Positions 36,001 through 48,704 of a stretch of 64,000 bases of DNA are shown one piece after another. The stretch covers positions 248,001 through 312,000 of the forward strand of contig CASHTG010000016.1 in NCBI GenBank assembly GCA_949357655.1, written 5' to 3'. Numbering within the stretch: the stretch's first letter is position 1; each line of letters begins with the position of its first letter. The notes under the pieces were generated by a model. It was not told the origin of the DNA. It worked only from the letters and a program-made list of their open reading frames with translations, and searched no databases. A program made the translations under genes and the position numbers. This stretch comes from Parascedosporium putredinis (lineage: Eukaryota > Ascomycota > Sordariomycetes > Microascales > Microascaceae).

Positions 36001-39000
36001 GGATGTCAAAATCCATTTGGCCACGGGGACATTCCCGAGGAAAAGTGGAAGAAGCCTCCTGTTGCTCAAAACGGAAAGACACATACTCTTGACATGCAGC
36101 AGACAGCTTCTTGCTCTTCTGTCTGTCGGCGGCACTAGGACCGCCTTCTTGCGGGCGTTAATTGAGGTTCGGAATGTCTCCTGCGACTGCGCTCTCCGTT
36201 ACGAGAATATGTGGCAGGCGAGATTACAGGCAGTGACGTGACAGCATCACGGCACCTAGAGATGACTAGACATGAGAGCGGCCGTTGGTAACCCGGTTTT
36301 TCTTTTCTTCTTGTCCCACCAGCATGCCAAACTCTCCGCTTGGTGCAAGATTTGAAGTTCGCGCGCTGTGAAAGTACAGGGTACGGTGCGGAAAACCGGG
36401 TCCTGGCATGGAAGCCTTCATGGCACATGTCGAAGCCCCTTGTCTAGCGTGAGTCTCAAGTAGCACACGATCCTGTAGGCACCACGACCTATCCGGTGGA
36501 TGGCTTTTTTTTCTTTTTTTTTTCCTTTTTTTTTTCTTTTCCCTCCAGATTTAGAGGTGGGTTTAGACATAGGGATTCAACTAGGCTGACCACGGCTCCA
36601 GTTGCTTAATTGGCTCTTTGAAGAATCCGTGGCTGGACTTATTTCTCGCTCTGGCTCTTTCCCTATTGATGGTGGAAAATATCTTTTGAAGCCGGCTCAA
36701 AGTTAATGGCCCTGGCATGGTCATCGGCGAAAAGCGTGATGTTAACATTAACTTGCCAGCAGTTGCGGCAGAGTCTGGCCAGTGTTATTAGCGGGGCACA
36801 CGTGTTCGAATGAAATGAAGCCTGGTTGCTTGGACTCGAGGTGTTTGTGGTGCTGGGGCAGCATCGATAATACAAGTAATAGGGATAACAACCCTCGAAA
36901 ACGTTGAGTAGTATTTAGCAAGGTTCCGTGACCTTGCGCACCCTTGTCGATCATTGATGATTGCCTTCTCTTCCCCACACCCCTGCACGTTAAACTCAGG
37001 ACGGGTTTCAATGAGCCGAGTAATCGGGACGGGCTTGACAAAAAGCAATCTCTCCAAATCTCCTGTCGTAATAGAGCATAGCCCTCGAGGCCTGTGGGTC
37101 TTATCCATAAAGGGAAGAGACTGCATCGTTGTATCTGCAAGCTGCAGACGAAAAGGTGGGGACCGAACAAGCAAGACATGACCTCCATGGCCAGCCAAGT
37201 CGTTCAAGAACGCAAACCGAGCCTCGAGCCCTCTCGACGTAGCACTTCGACGTACTTACCAACCGCATGAGGCCCGGTATGTAAAGTTTTCTATTGTCAC
37301 CAGAGCGCCTGGGATTCATTGATAGCGGGCGCGCTCAAGGTAACTTGATGTCGATTTTGCCCAAATATGCAACTTCACTCTTGACCCTCGGGCTCGGTTA
37401 TTCTGACAGTGACATCGCGGCTCGCAGAATATGCGCTGCGCGCCTGAAGTTCATGATGATGAGCGGCGCGGGCGTCACGTCACGCGCCGACGACTGCAAC
37501 AAGAGGACCCCGGTTTGAGCTCCATTTCGTAGTTGCCGGACCCCACGAGGAACTTAGCAAGCTCACTCACCAGTCCCACGGGCTTGCTGAAATGACCTTC
37601 AGTTGTTGCAACATAATTTAGTCATCTCTCAATTGGCTCGAGGATCTGCCGTCTTTGCAAGAAGCAGGTACAACATAGTACCCGTCTCCAGCTGAGCGGG
37701 ACACATAGCGCTAGCTGGGCGAGCTAGGCGCCGGGGTCGTCTAGGCCCACATTCGCAGTATCAAGTTTCCTTCCTCATCACGGCTCTGAGCCGCTAACAG
37801 AGCAAATAGTGGCAGGCGTGCGAGTACTCGGCTGTGGTATCAACCACGGCCCAGCTTACTCCGCATCACACTATCATGTGCAGCCGGCGGATTGTATCTT
37901 CGACATTGGGTGGGAAGGCCAGCTGGGGGCCCCATCTCGAGTCTAAAAAAACATTGGGCTTAAATAGTGCTTCATCTCACTATTACTAGGCCGCCCGAAT
38001 AGAAGAGGAGTAACGCTCTGGCGTTGGCGGTGTCCATGGTGTGGTGTGGTGTGTATATCTCGCTGGGGGTGGTTAGCCGTTCACCTCCACTTATTTGTTG
38101 GCGGTCGGGAGTGGCGGGAAACCATCATTCGCTGAGTTGATACTAACTGCTTAAGAAACTTGACGGCCTCGAAAAGTAACGCTGAGCCATGCGGAACTGC
38201 GATGCTTCATTGTGGGAGACTGGTACAAAGCTTGGCCTCAGTGTTAAATGCTAGCGGAAGCAAACATTAATCAATTAGGTTGGCCTACGATGTTGGGCTT
38301 AGTTAGGGTTGGGACGAGGCAGCCCTCCATACCGTACTAGGCTTTGTAACCCGAACTGTGCTGCTACAGCCCACGGGCAGCACTTCCCCCACAAATATGG
38401 TTCTTTACTCGAATCAAACACGGTGCAGGCACTCTCACTAAGACCAAAGGAAGGCGCTATAGGCGTCGTGGCTGCGACTCCAACTGCATCGCCTCTAGTT
38501 AGTTCAAGGTTGTTTTTCCGTCATGGGTATCACTGGGACGATGCAGGTTTAGACCTAGCATACTAACCCCCACCTATCTCGTCAATGGTTCATTCCTCCC
38601 ACCTGATGGATGAGGTCCGCTCCTCTCCTTCTCCACGCCGATAGGTTTGTCGAGTAGATGGAGCCGATAAGATTTACCAATGCCCCCAAGCCTTGGGCAT
38701 AGCAAATCCAAGGTGCTTCCAGACACCCTCTCCGTCGTTCGAGCAATCTTTCCACGATTGGCGACCATTCCTGAACAAGCAGGAAGTAGGCTGGAAAATG
38801 CCACCTCGTGAGCTTGAACACGACTAGGAAGCGACAAGGCCCAGCTCGCCCACGAGCATACGTCTATCCCAAACTATAACAAAGCCCCGGTCTATGCCTC
38901 GATGTCGCTGGGGTTCCAGGTGCCGTGTGGCTTCCTGCCAGTGCTTACCATCAAGAATTTCACGCCACGGACACGCCCCTCCCTTCTTTTCACTTAAGCG

Positions 39001-40162
39001 CCCTTGAGAGGAGAGAGGATCTTGTTTCGGTTGATCAATAAGAGACATCTTATTAAAACCGTAATTCATAGATGTATATCCTCTCGGTGGATTTAAGGAA
39101 AGCCTGAAAACGCCCACCTGGTCGCAAGCTATGAAGGGGGAGGCACGACAATGGCCCATGGGTCACACAACATTGATGTTGGTGTACGAACTATGCGGAG
39201 AGAGTCCGTCCCTTGATGCTACTGTCCCCTGGGCATTAGTCCTCTGGACATCTCTAGTCATTTCTTTTTTTGTTGCAGCCAAAGCCATCTACGAAGTAGA
39301 TAGCTGTTATCCTCGCATGTTATCAAGATTATGGGTGGTTGATGCTTCATTGATCTTGAAATAGAACGTGCTTACTTGTACATCGTCTGTTAGTTGCTAA
39401 TATGGTATGTCGGGGTACGCGCCCCTAGCTAGTCCATGGATGCACTTAGAGCAGCAAAGGCCAAGAGGAAAATCAATCTGATGCTTGGGCTGGCCAAATA
39501 AGAAAGGGTAGCATGGCAACGTCTCTTGGACAAGGGAGGGGGTGTGTGGCCTGGCAACGTTCCGCCTCACCCCTGGCCGCTGACCATTGACCCTTCCACA
39601 CCACTTTGGGGATTTGGCTCAAAAGCCTTCGATGTTAGACGGGTCTGCAAACGCCGATCCAGCCACGGCTTTGCTGCTCTGGATGAATGTCCCAGAGTCC
39701 GCCCTCCCCATTTTAGAGTTCAGCCATTTCACTACTAAGCTACTGACATGGCCGCACTTTGGATGCATATAACATCACGACATTCTCGCTGACCAGATAG
39801 ATGCCATTCTCCGATCCCACACCCGTTTCTTAATGGTTCTCTTCTCGAGCCTACTTGGTCACCAGCTTGCCCTCAATACTTATACAACCTAGGGTGAGCT
39901 GTGCCCTGCACATCACTCTATAGGGTATAACAACCTTCCGCCCTACTCAAGTGACTCGAAAGCACCCGCTGCGCCCTACCAACCCTCCCTTAGCATTCCA
40001 GCTTCCCGCCCCCACAGACCTTTGCAGGCCAATACGATTCACCATCAGTTTCAGGTCTATTTTAACCTCCGCATTTATAAAGACAGACGACTGTTAACTC
40101 CCGGTCCCTTACTCCAGCAACCAGTTCCGTGCAGAGACTCCCACACGCCGATCTGACTGTGT
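33050..40162. other. 7-kb gene-poor interval
   Basis: No frame shows a recognisable domain and no tRNA or rRNA was found. A T-rich tract lies at 36504-36543. Stretches around 35000-40000 are stop-rich in all frames and could include decayed repeats, but no terminal repeats or transposase motifs are visible. The right end is the promoter of the zinc-finger gene. Confidence 0.4.
36504..36543. repeat. T-rich homopolymer tract
   Basis: Forty bases that are almost entirely T with single C interruptions, in gene-poor DNA. Run lengths here are likely to be unreliable given the run-length errors elsewhere in the window. Confidence 0.85.
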
Positions 40163-40173
40163 TTATATATAAA
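40163..40173 (+). promoter_or_regulatory. TATA box of the C2H2 zinc-finger gene
   Basis: TATATATAAAG lies about 130 bases upstream of the first ATG (40299) and about 220 upstream of the preferred start (40385). Confidence 0.55.
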
Positions 40174-40384
40174 GGCGGCGTATAATCTACCATCTTTGGT
40201 CGTCCCTAGTCGAGAACCGCCTGGTATCGACCTCTCAACCTCGCATCGCCAGCCGCCTACGCTTTCTAGTTGATCAAGGAAACGTCTGCAGCAACACGAT
40301 GGATACTCTCACGCTAACCTCGCTCCCGCTGAACCCGCTGCTACAGGTAGCGGATATGAAGGAGAGCTCGAAGACGGCTTCAGA

Positions 40385-41528
40385 ATGTCCATCAATGGGC
40401 CCCCATCCATGACGAGAAGCTTTTCAACAACCTCATCTATGTGCGAGCCCTTCAGCCCCTCCTCAGCCCAGTCGTCACCACAAGCGCACGTCGAAGTTGA
40501 AACCCCATACGGGTCGTCAATGGCCTTTGACTTTTCTCCACCATCAGTCTACGGTACTAGCTACTTGGATCCTGATCTCAAGCCGCAGATGGAACGTGCC
40601 GCTTATCTAGAAACCTTTCTCCATGACGGCTACCCGGCGTTGCAGCGCCGGACCTACCCTGGGGAGTTGGAAAGCTATTCGTTTGACTCGTCTCAGCTGC
40701 TAGACCCAGCCATCTCTCAGCCTTTCGCAGCACACGGCGGCTCGTTTTCCTCATCTTACAACGGCTCGCTCATGGATGCTGAAATCAGGGCGGCCACTTT
40801 TGACGCTCCGCCTTCAATCAATGCAGCAGTGTGTATCCCCGAGGTCTGCGAAGTGTCCATGTACGCTTCTGGGGACGCGCTGGGTCGCCTTCCGCTTGGA
40901 AATACTCCTGAGCAGTCCAGAGGGTCATTTGGCTCGTCCGATTCCGAAGTCGCGCCTTGTCAACCTTTTCTCTTTTCTAACGCGAAGAGCATGGAGCAGC
41001 CTGAGGGGAGTGGTCGAAAGTTCTCGCACGAAAAACGCAAAAGGATTGCTTTGCGAAGCGAGCCGAGCAGATAGCCCGGAAGACGGCCAAGCCAATCCAG
41101 GTGGCAGAGAACGACTCTCAAGGCGAAGAGGGACCTTCGGTCGGGTTCCTCGAGATCAAGAGGATCAGTCCCGGTGGTTTCACGTGCGGGATTGACGGTT
41201 GTGGCAAATCCTTCAACAGGAAGGAGCATCTCAAGCGACACTTCAATACGTATGTAACTGAGTCCCGTCTCTTCCCTCTATCTGCTTGATTGCGGCTAAC
41301 AAGCGAAAACAGCACCCATGAAGAGAACCTCATCAAATGTCCCTTTTGCAAGGAAAAAACGAGAAACCTTTTAACAGACACGATAATTTCAAGCACCACA
41401 TCAAGATCCACTCTCAACCGCGTTCTCACGGTAGAGTAGAATACGTTCCAGAAGCTGCCGCCTATTACCGAAAGCTGGTTGCGGAAACCAAACCTCGGAA
41501 ACCCAGCAAGAAACTCTCCAGACCGTGA
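40385..41528 (+). CDS. C2H2 zinc-finger transcription factor
   Basis: Probable nuclear DNA-binding regulator of about 360 residues. The N-terminal two-thirds are Ser/Pro-rich (MSINGPPSMTRSFSTTSSMC). A basic region with KRAEQIARKTAKPIQVAEND follows. Finger 1 is CGIDGCGKSFNRKEHLKRHF..TTH (C-x4-C-x12-H-x4-H). Finger 2 is CPFCKEKNEKPFNRHDNF..HHIKIH, with an unusually long spacing, then a basic tail ending KPSKKLSRP. A 63-bp intron (41250-41312, branch GCTAAC) separates the fingers. Two A runs, 41039-41042 and 41354-41359, are each one base short; with both corrected, the two exons total exactly 361 codons. The start is uncertain. Upstream ATG 40299 is out of frame, and CTAAC followed by CTACAG at 40311-40347 looks like the end of a 5'UTR intron. 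I could not match it to a named factor. Confidence 0.8.
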
Positions 41529-42778
41529 AGGTCGCTATCAGGTTTCGTGTAGCGACCTTATCCACCTTTTTCCTCAAGAAAAGAAAAACACCAAAAAACT
41601 TTACTTTCCCACCTTCCTCGCCCATTCTTACTATGGCTCGATGGACTTTTATACGATTATAATCATTGATTCCCCCATTTTTTATTTTCACTTTTTCTGA
41701 AACTTTTGAGTATTTTCTTTCCCGTGTCTGTCCGTTAATCACGAAGTTCTTTGGAAGTTTTGGATATACACTGGAGTGGCTCTTTTTCTTCATTGTGTGT
41801 TGTCACCCCCATTATAGTATATGTATGTCTGGAGTTGAGGGAGTGGGTTTTTGGCGTTCTTCAATATTGGCCTGGTGCTGCGAGGGATGGGATAGCCCCA
41901 AAATCTGGTAATATTATTGAGGGCTGCTGGAGTACTCTAGAAAACGGCGCTGCTTTGGACAGGGAAGAAGGTTGTCTTTTTCCTCGTGGCTAGAAATACT
42001 ACATGTACCTGAAGTCAACACGCCGTTGCCACTCATCTCCGTGAACTGCGTAAAGGATCCCACTACCTTGAACACTCGCCTTGGGCAACTACAAGGCAAC
42101 TAACTGACTGTGTTTACGAGCTTTGTACCAAAGTACTACATGGAGAAGGTTATGAGAGTAAAGGGCAGGGATATAGACAGTGTCACTCGAGCATCATGTA
42201 TGTCAAGGAGCAAAGAAAAGAAGAGCAGACTAGGAGAGCATCGAGGGGAGATCGACAAGGATACTGACGGGAGTTTGTGCGTCCCCTTGGCCCCCGTGTC
42301 CCCTTGTCTGTTGAGAATGGAGTCAAAACTCCCCGACCGGAAGGGGTGGTGCATTGACTTTCGGAGGCTTGAGCTGTGACGAGGTATTTAAGGCTCTCAT
42401 CGGATGAAGGACGCCCGTCAGTCAATCTTTTCCCCCTCGTGCCCTTCTTCCCCCGTACCCTTACCCGAACAAGAGAACCTGGCCCTTGACAAACACAGGG
42501 ACAATGAGAGAAAAAGAATGTCGGGGAAAGAGGAGGGGCGATCTCTGTCGGACACGGGCCGACCTGCTGTACGAGAATGCCGAGAGGGGCGACCCTTTTA
42601 GGAAGGGGGTGTGCGTGTGTGTGCGAGTGTGGATGCGAGTGTGAGTGTAAGTGTGGGGTGGGGGTTGGAGGTTGGGGGTTGCTGGTTGATCTCCTCGGCC
42701 CCCGAAAGGGTTTGTCTAACGCGCCAAGGCTATCTACACTTGTTGGCGAGGAAGAAGGAATAAGGGGAGGGTATCCTT

Positions 42779-42797
42779 CTCTCTCTCTCTATCTCTC
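42779..42797. repeat. CT-rich microsatellite
   Basis: (CT)6 followed by ATCTCTC, in spacer DNA downstream of the zinc-finger gene. Confidence 0.8.
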
Positions 42798-44744
42798 TTT
42801 TTTTCTCTTTGGCTTCAAGAATGGGAGGAATGGGCATCGGCCATATCCTAACGACCGTGGTGTGCGTTGATTCGAACACGTCACAGCCAGGGGAGGGTTC
42901 CAGCCAGTCGGTAACCAATGAGAAGACATAATTTTAGGCTTTTGTTCGCTAATTTTGTTCGTATCAAACGCCCCCCTAGGAATGCTGGAGGGTCACCCCG
43001 GAGTAGACAGGGATTGAAGTGAAGGGGGCCAGGACGGCGCCTGCAAGATGCTGCGGTTGGCCCTACGATCAATTCATGTAGGGTCGCTGGCACGTTGAGA
43101 TTGGAGATCAGTCAAGGTCACGGCGGTGGACGTGCATGTGGATCAATTGGAGGGGGCTGAAGGCATTGGCGTGCGACGCTGTTGCTTGAAGTGAGGATGA
43201 CTTTCTCTCTCTTCTCCTTTTCGTAGGAAAAGTTTATTTTTCAAGGGGTTCGTTTTGCGGGGGTTGGTCCTTGAAATTTGTAAATATTATTTTCTTTTCG
43301 GATCTTATTTTCTTCGCCCTTGCTCACGAAGGTAAACATACAGTACAGACGGTGGCGGGTATTGGACGAAGCAATCCTTGGATACGATCCTTCTGCCTGC
43401 CCTTATCGTTAGATGATTTTTCTACGGTTCCTTGAACTTGTCTCTCTCTTTCTTTTCCCCGTTCCGCTTGGATTTTAGGTAGGTGTATATGCCGGTGTTG
43501 CTAATGCATTCGTCACACGCCCTAGCGGTGTTCTCGGCCGTTTGTGGGGGCTAGAAGGGTGTGTGTGGGAGCAAAAAGAACAAACACAAGCCGTTTTTTT
43601 CGGCACAAGGAGGCGCGTGGGGAAAGAAAGGGCTGGCCATCTAGCTGTCTGGTCGAGAGTTGACAGCGCGGATATTCATCCGTAGCGTGAATGGTCATGC
43701 AGACGTGACCCTGGGAGGGTGTAGACACAGCCAGTGTGTGTCACGCGCTAGCGTCTTCTCTGCGGGTCGCGTCAACGGACTGCAGGTCAACGGTTTAAGC
43801 CCATGAAAAGGACGGGGATGGACGGGGATGGAGGGAGCGGAACGTGTCGAGGGCGTCTCGTTCCTCGACCATGTGCCGCGGTTGTGCGGAATGAATAGTG
43901 TGAAGGGTGAAGGACAGAGCTAGGTCAGACTTTTTCCCCCTCTTCGTTTTTGGGGTTCCTTTTTCTTTTGTCGAGAGGCAAGGAAGGGGAAGAAAGGAGA
44001 GGGGTAGGGAGGGGTGTAGGTTTCATTGCGGATGTGGGAGGTGAGGTGTGATGTGGGATCTATGGATGCACCACGCACGTTGAAAACTTTTCTTTTTTCT
44101 GAGATCCTGTTGCCTTCCATCTTCCATGCCGAGATTATGCGCAATCTGGTGGTGGCGTTGGGGGTGCTGCACGAGGGCTTGGCTGTCAGTTAACCGTCAC
44201 CGTCACAGTGACAAGGGGCAAGCACGAGAACGGATGCGGGCTCGGTGTGGGTGTGGTTGAATGAAAATGAAGGGCAAGGCTCAAGTTACATTCAAGAGGA
44301 CAAGAATAACGAGGCTTGATATGGAGCGGCGGTCAATCAAGGGGCGGGGAGGGGGAGGGATTTGCCTCAAGTGTTGATGCTGCAGGGTCCACTTTCCCCT
44401 TCTTTCCCATTCCTCTTCTTAGATTTGGTCATAGATATATTGAGACATTGAGGAGCGAGGGTATGCCAAGGGGGCTCGAGCCCGTCTCGACTAGGGTTGG
44501 AGTGAAATAAAGGTGCGAGAAGGGGGCGAGTGGACAGTTGACGAGGGTTGAGGTGGTTTACTGAATAGGCAGGCGGCACATAGCAGGGTCTGCGATCAAT
44601 TGATAACACAGGCTGGAGCATTCAATTGTTTCTTCGCCGAAAGGTGGGTCCCGCAGATCGGCCGTGGCATCGGGAAACGAGGGCCCGAAGCCGTGATCCG
44701 AGTGGGGTATTGATTTTGGCCAGCCGTGGGAAGGAGCATTACGT

Positions 44745-44769
44745 GCCTGTCAAGCCTGTCAAGCCTGTC
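44745..44769. repeat. Short 9-bp tandem repeat (CAAGCCTGT)
   Basis: Nearly three units of GCCTGTCAA. The same CAAGCC-NNN 9-bp pattern recurs at 54925-54959 inside the ankyrin gene and, on the other strand, at 30075-30149. Confidence 0.7.
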
Positions 44770-46071
44770 TATAGCACACGGACACGGATGTGGGGGCGGC
44801 CCCCTCGTTCTTGCCTGGGGTTTAGCTTAGCGTACGAAAGGGCGACGAGCTGATCTCCCGAAATGCAACGCAGCATCGAGGTGATGGGATATATCTCCAC
44901 ACGTCCAAAGCTGGAAATATTTACTCAAGGACTTTCTCTTGGAGGAGACTCGCCCAAATCGACGGTTATTGCTTCCAGGCTCAAGCTCCCAAGTTTCCAG
45001 GTTTTGTGGCTTAGTTCTTGGCGATGGAGCAGCACTGTCGCCTCCCATTTTCTGAGGCCCCCTCCTTCGTTGATGTGTAAGCGTGTGCACCTGACAGCCA
45101 GTGACGAAAAGGCCGAGGAGAAACACGACGTAGATCTCCTGCGAATCCCTTCCTTCCCCGTGAGTATTCTCCCTTCTCATTCTCCCATACTTGTGGCAGA
45201 TGCGGCCAAGATTCACTCGCCCGCCATCCTGTTTTAACCCAACGGCGCGCGCGTACAAGTCCTACCCCGCTTCGAGGGCCTGGATTGAAAGGAGCCTCTT
45301 CTTCGCCGCCTACCGAATTCCCGTGAGGAAGACTTCAAAGTACACGACACTCGCAAGACATAAATAATCCAAAGTTGTTTTGCCTCCCAACCGCCGTTGG
45401 CCGGATTGAGAAAGGTACCGACTGGTTTTCCTTATCTCTCATTTGCCGCACGTTCTCGAGGTGCGTTACATGTAATGTAATGCGCACGGGATTGGCATAG
45501 CAAACAAACAAAAGAAATTGAATACTTGCTCTCCTTCTCCGCCGGCTTGACCAACGGGTTGGTATCTACCTTGTACATTTTCATCCTCCTCCCCTTTTTC
45601 TTTTTCTTTTTCTTTTTTACCTTGAGCTATCTCGCGCTGCTAGTCTCGTATCCAGAACCGACTAGGCGCGTCATTCCTTGCGACGCCTCCGTCGAGTGGC
45701 GGGGTGCCGTTTCCGGCTCTGCATCTGCATTCTTTCTCTCCATTCCGCCTCACACTCTTACCTCGTGTATTTCGCCGTTGTGCGCGCGCGTCTGCGCCTG
45801 CGCCTCTTTTTTCTTACTTCTTTTTTATTTCGTTCCCTCCTCTTCTTCGAGTCTTGCTTTGGCTCTCTGCGCGGGTGTGCGCGTGCGTGTGTGTGGATCT
45901 GCGTGAGCGTGCGAGTGAGTGTGTAGGGGTGGGGGTGTACCTTTACGAAAAGAGAAGCCAAACAGACAAACACAGACATTTTCAACCGGTCAAGAGGTTG
46001 GTTGGAGAGATTCTTGACCCGAATTGGGCACTGGGAAGGGTCTCCCGGTCGGATCGCCTTACTTTGCGAGC

Positions 46072-48704
46072 ATGGCTTATCAACGATTCGCCGCGGAAGA
46101 AGGGCCAGGAGCCGGTCTACCTTCTTACCAAGATGCCGTCGCCGCGAGGGGTTTGGGTTGGTTAGAGCTTGTGGCTCCGTACGTCTCAACCAGGGACTAC
46201 ATGAGCCTCTGCCTTGTCAGCCGCCGCTTTTACGACGTCTTCTGTCCCAGGTTATGGAAAGACCCTCTTGTGACCATGAGGGTCCTGGGGTTAGATTTGA
46301 GCAATGGTTAGTCACTTCAGCCCAGATCCCACGTTGTGTGCCATCATCCCGAGCCTTGTGCCCCCCTTTTCTTCCAGCTCCCTCCTACCACTGTCTCCCG
46401 GACTTTGAATGGCCGCTCTTTGATCAATTTCCCAGTCTGCTCAACTTCCCCTCCTACCCCTTGATACATTACATCTGCCGGAAGAAGAAAATGTGCATTC
46501 CACACAAGGCACGGCGTCCCTGAGATTTTGAATTGCTAAGGCGTAATCACAATGGGGGTAGATTTTAGCTGGTATATCGCCTTCATCTTCACGCGGGCAC
46601 CAAAAGTGCGTCTGTCGACGCGGCTACATGTCTTGTCTTTAGACTTTCGCCAGTTCGCCAAAGCCGCATACCACTTCCGTGCTGAAAGTCCCATTACGGC
46701 CAGCCTCGCCGCGATCCCAAACCTATTTCCTAGCCTAGAATGCATCCTTTTGGATGGACATACCGAGATCGAGGCCCCTCGTATCTTCCGAGGCGGCTTC
46801 TACCCTGCTCGGGGCCAGGGGCCTGTGCTCCTGAGCCTAGCCGGGTGTGAGACCCTGGTTGAATCAAAGACCCTCGAGAGCACGTGGGCCTTCCCGGTCA
46901 AGTATCTCGATATATCGGGCCTTCCGGGGTCCTTGCGCCCTCTCATTCATTCCGCTGACCGGTTCCCACATCTTTGCGTCTTAAAAGCCAGGAGGCGCGA
47001 GCTCGGGCCCACCGATGCTAATGACCTCGTGAGGGCCTTTTCGGGTACGCTCTGGAGCCTAGACTTGAGTGATAATCCCGTACCCGATGTGGTGCTACGA
47101 GTGTTGGCGCCCTCGCTGATGAAGGGCAAGTCGTTGCGGAACGACAATTATTTCGCGGCTGAGGGGGCACTGGATACCTCACGTCGCGAGGGCAGTAACG
47201 TGTACGGTCCGTTTTACCACATCAAGGAGTCAGGTTTCAGTGATACCTTTTCCCACCCTGATCGGTACTTAGCGGACCCTCCAACCTATTTTCCTGGAAT
47301 GTACCTGGATGAAAGCCACCGACCAGAGGCCGTAAGGGCGAACGGCCGGACGCCTATCAAAAATGATTCCATGGAGTTTCTGAAGCAAGCCATCTTGGGA
47401 GATGCCTCGCCGGTTGCTGCAAACGCCGCACTCTCGGCCGAAAGGGCCCGCCCTACTCTCTTGAGTCATCTGCATCTCTCCAACACGAAAGTGAGCGCCC
47501 TAGGAATAGAGAGACTGGTGAGAGAGTCGCCGGGTCAGCTGGAACTCCTCGATTGCGACTCTGCGCAGCTGAACATTGAGATCACGCGGCAAAGCAAATG
47601 GCCCAAGTCCACAAAACTCTACGGCATGTTGGGATCGTCCCACGTGTTTCGGCCAGTCTTCTCCTCAAACCTGTCCGAGTTGAGGGTTCACCACTCTCTC
47701 GTGACCCAGATCCCCACTCTAGAGGCTGAGGGGCTCTCGTCGCTGCACCGTCTCTGGCTCGCTGAGACGGTCATCAGGCAAAGGTGCGAGATGGCGTATC
47801 CGCAGGCGTTCGTGCCCGACATGAATCCCCGCATTACGTCTCTCACGCTTACGCGTATTCCGCGCCGCTCTTCGGGTCCCCTAATAGACAAGATCGTAGG
47901 CTTGCTTCGGGCAGCAGCGGTGCAAGAGCGCACCATTGCCGAAGCGACCACGTCATCGTCGCGTAGGGCTCCCATGATGCTTCGGGGCTTGCGACGAATC
48001 TGTCTCGAGTTCGAGGCCGATCCGATGGACGACCCGGGACGGTTTGCCACCTCGGCGGATCTTGATGCGGACGGGGTTTTAGACTTGAGGCTGGATGCTG
48101 TGAGCTTAAATCATGGTGAGACCGCGGAAGACGCTGATGCCCGGAAAACCGGTGATGCCGCGTCGCCTCTTCGCACGAGCCACGATGCCTCTACGGGGGC
48201 CAGCTTCTCTCGTTACGGCAAGGAATACGTGCAGTACACGGCGCTGTGGGGATCGAAAAGTTCCGAGGCCAAGGTGTGGGTGGGCAGCGGCATCAAGAGC
48301 TCGAGCCCGGCGGTTAATGCCTACCAAGAGCTTGTTCGGCGCAAGGAACCTAGCAACCAGCACCGGTATGACTACCGGCGCGTCATTGGGGCCGCGTCAC
48401 CCGCGCACGTCGCCGCGGGCGTGCCGGCGGGCTCTTTGATCTTTCTCGATGCTTGGGAAGCCATGATCCTCCCTGAGGCCGTGGCCGCGGCACCGCGGGA
48501 GGAGGCGCTGGCGAGGATGAAGGATGTGTTGACGGAGCTGAAGAAGTACCGCGTCGCGACGAGGAATGCCTACGCGGCGGAGAAGGCGAAGGCGGAGAAG
48601 GCGAGGAGAGAGGAGGAGGCGCGAGTGGGGAAGATGGGGGTCGCGGGGCCGCGGTGGTGCCCCTGGGTTCGCCGCATTACTTTTACACGGGGCGGTGGAG
48701 GTGA
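46072..48704 (+). CDS. F-box-like protein with leucine-rich-like repeats
   Basis: Fungal protein of about 792 residues. The N-terminus holds an F-box-like helix set (YMSLCLVSRRFYDVFCPRLW), suggesting an SCF ubiquitin-ligase substrate adaptor. The middle has irregular leucine-rich-like segments (SGTLWSLDLSDNPVPDVVLR, TLLSHLHLSNTKVSALGIER, LSELRVHHSLV). A C-terminal Lys/Glu/Ala-rich coil (AEKAKAEKARREEEARVGK) follows. Exon 1 is 46072-46306. A 255-bp intron (46307-46561, donor GTTAGT, acceptor GGGTAG) leads to exon 2. As written the frame runs to 48717 with an unlikely end. Adding one G in the run 48645-48648 gives VVPLGSPHYFYTGRWR and a stop at 48702-48704, and makes the total length divisible by three. 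The F-box call is from pattern only; SCF membership is inference. Confidence 0.7.

Larger units (their letters stand above)
41529..46071. other. 4.5-kb interval, no gene recognised
   Basis: Contains the 3' flank of the zinc-finger gene, a CT tract (42779-42797), a short 9-bp repeat (44745-44769), a GT-rich stretch (about 45870-45935) and the pyrimidine-rich promoter and leader of the F-box-like gene (45500-46071). The Phe/Leu-rich frame at 45526-45906 is a product of CT-rich DNA. Confidence 0.45.

Noticed and set aside
45526..45906. Hydrophobic frame rich in Phe and Leu that looks like a membrane protein
   Set aside because: It is the translation of a CT-rich promoter and leader; composition is driven by T runs and there is no conserved motif.
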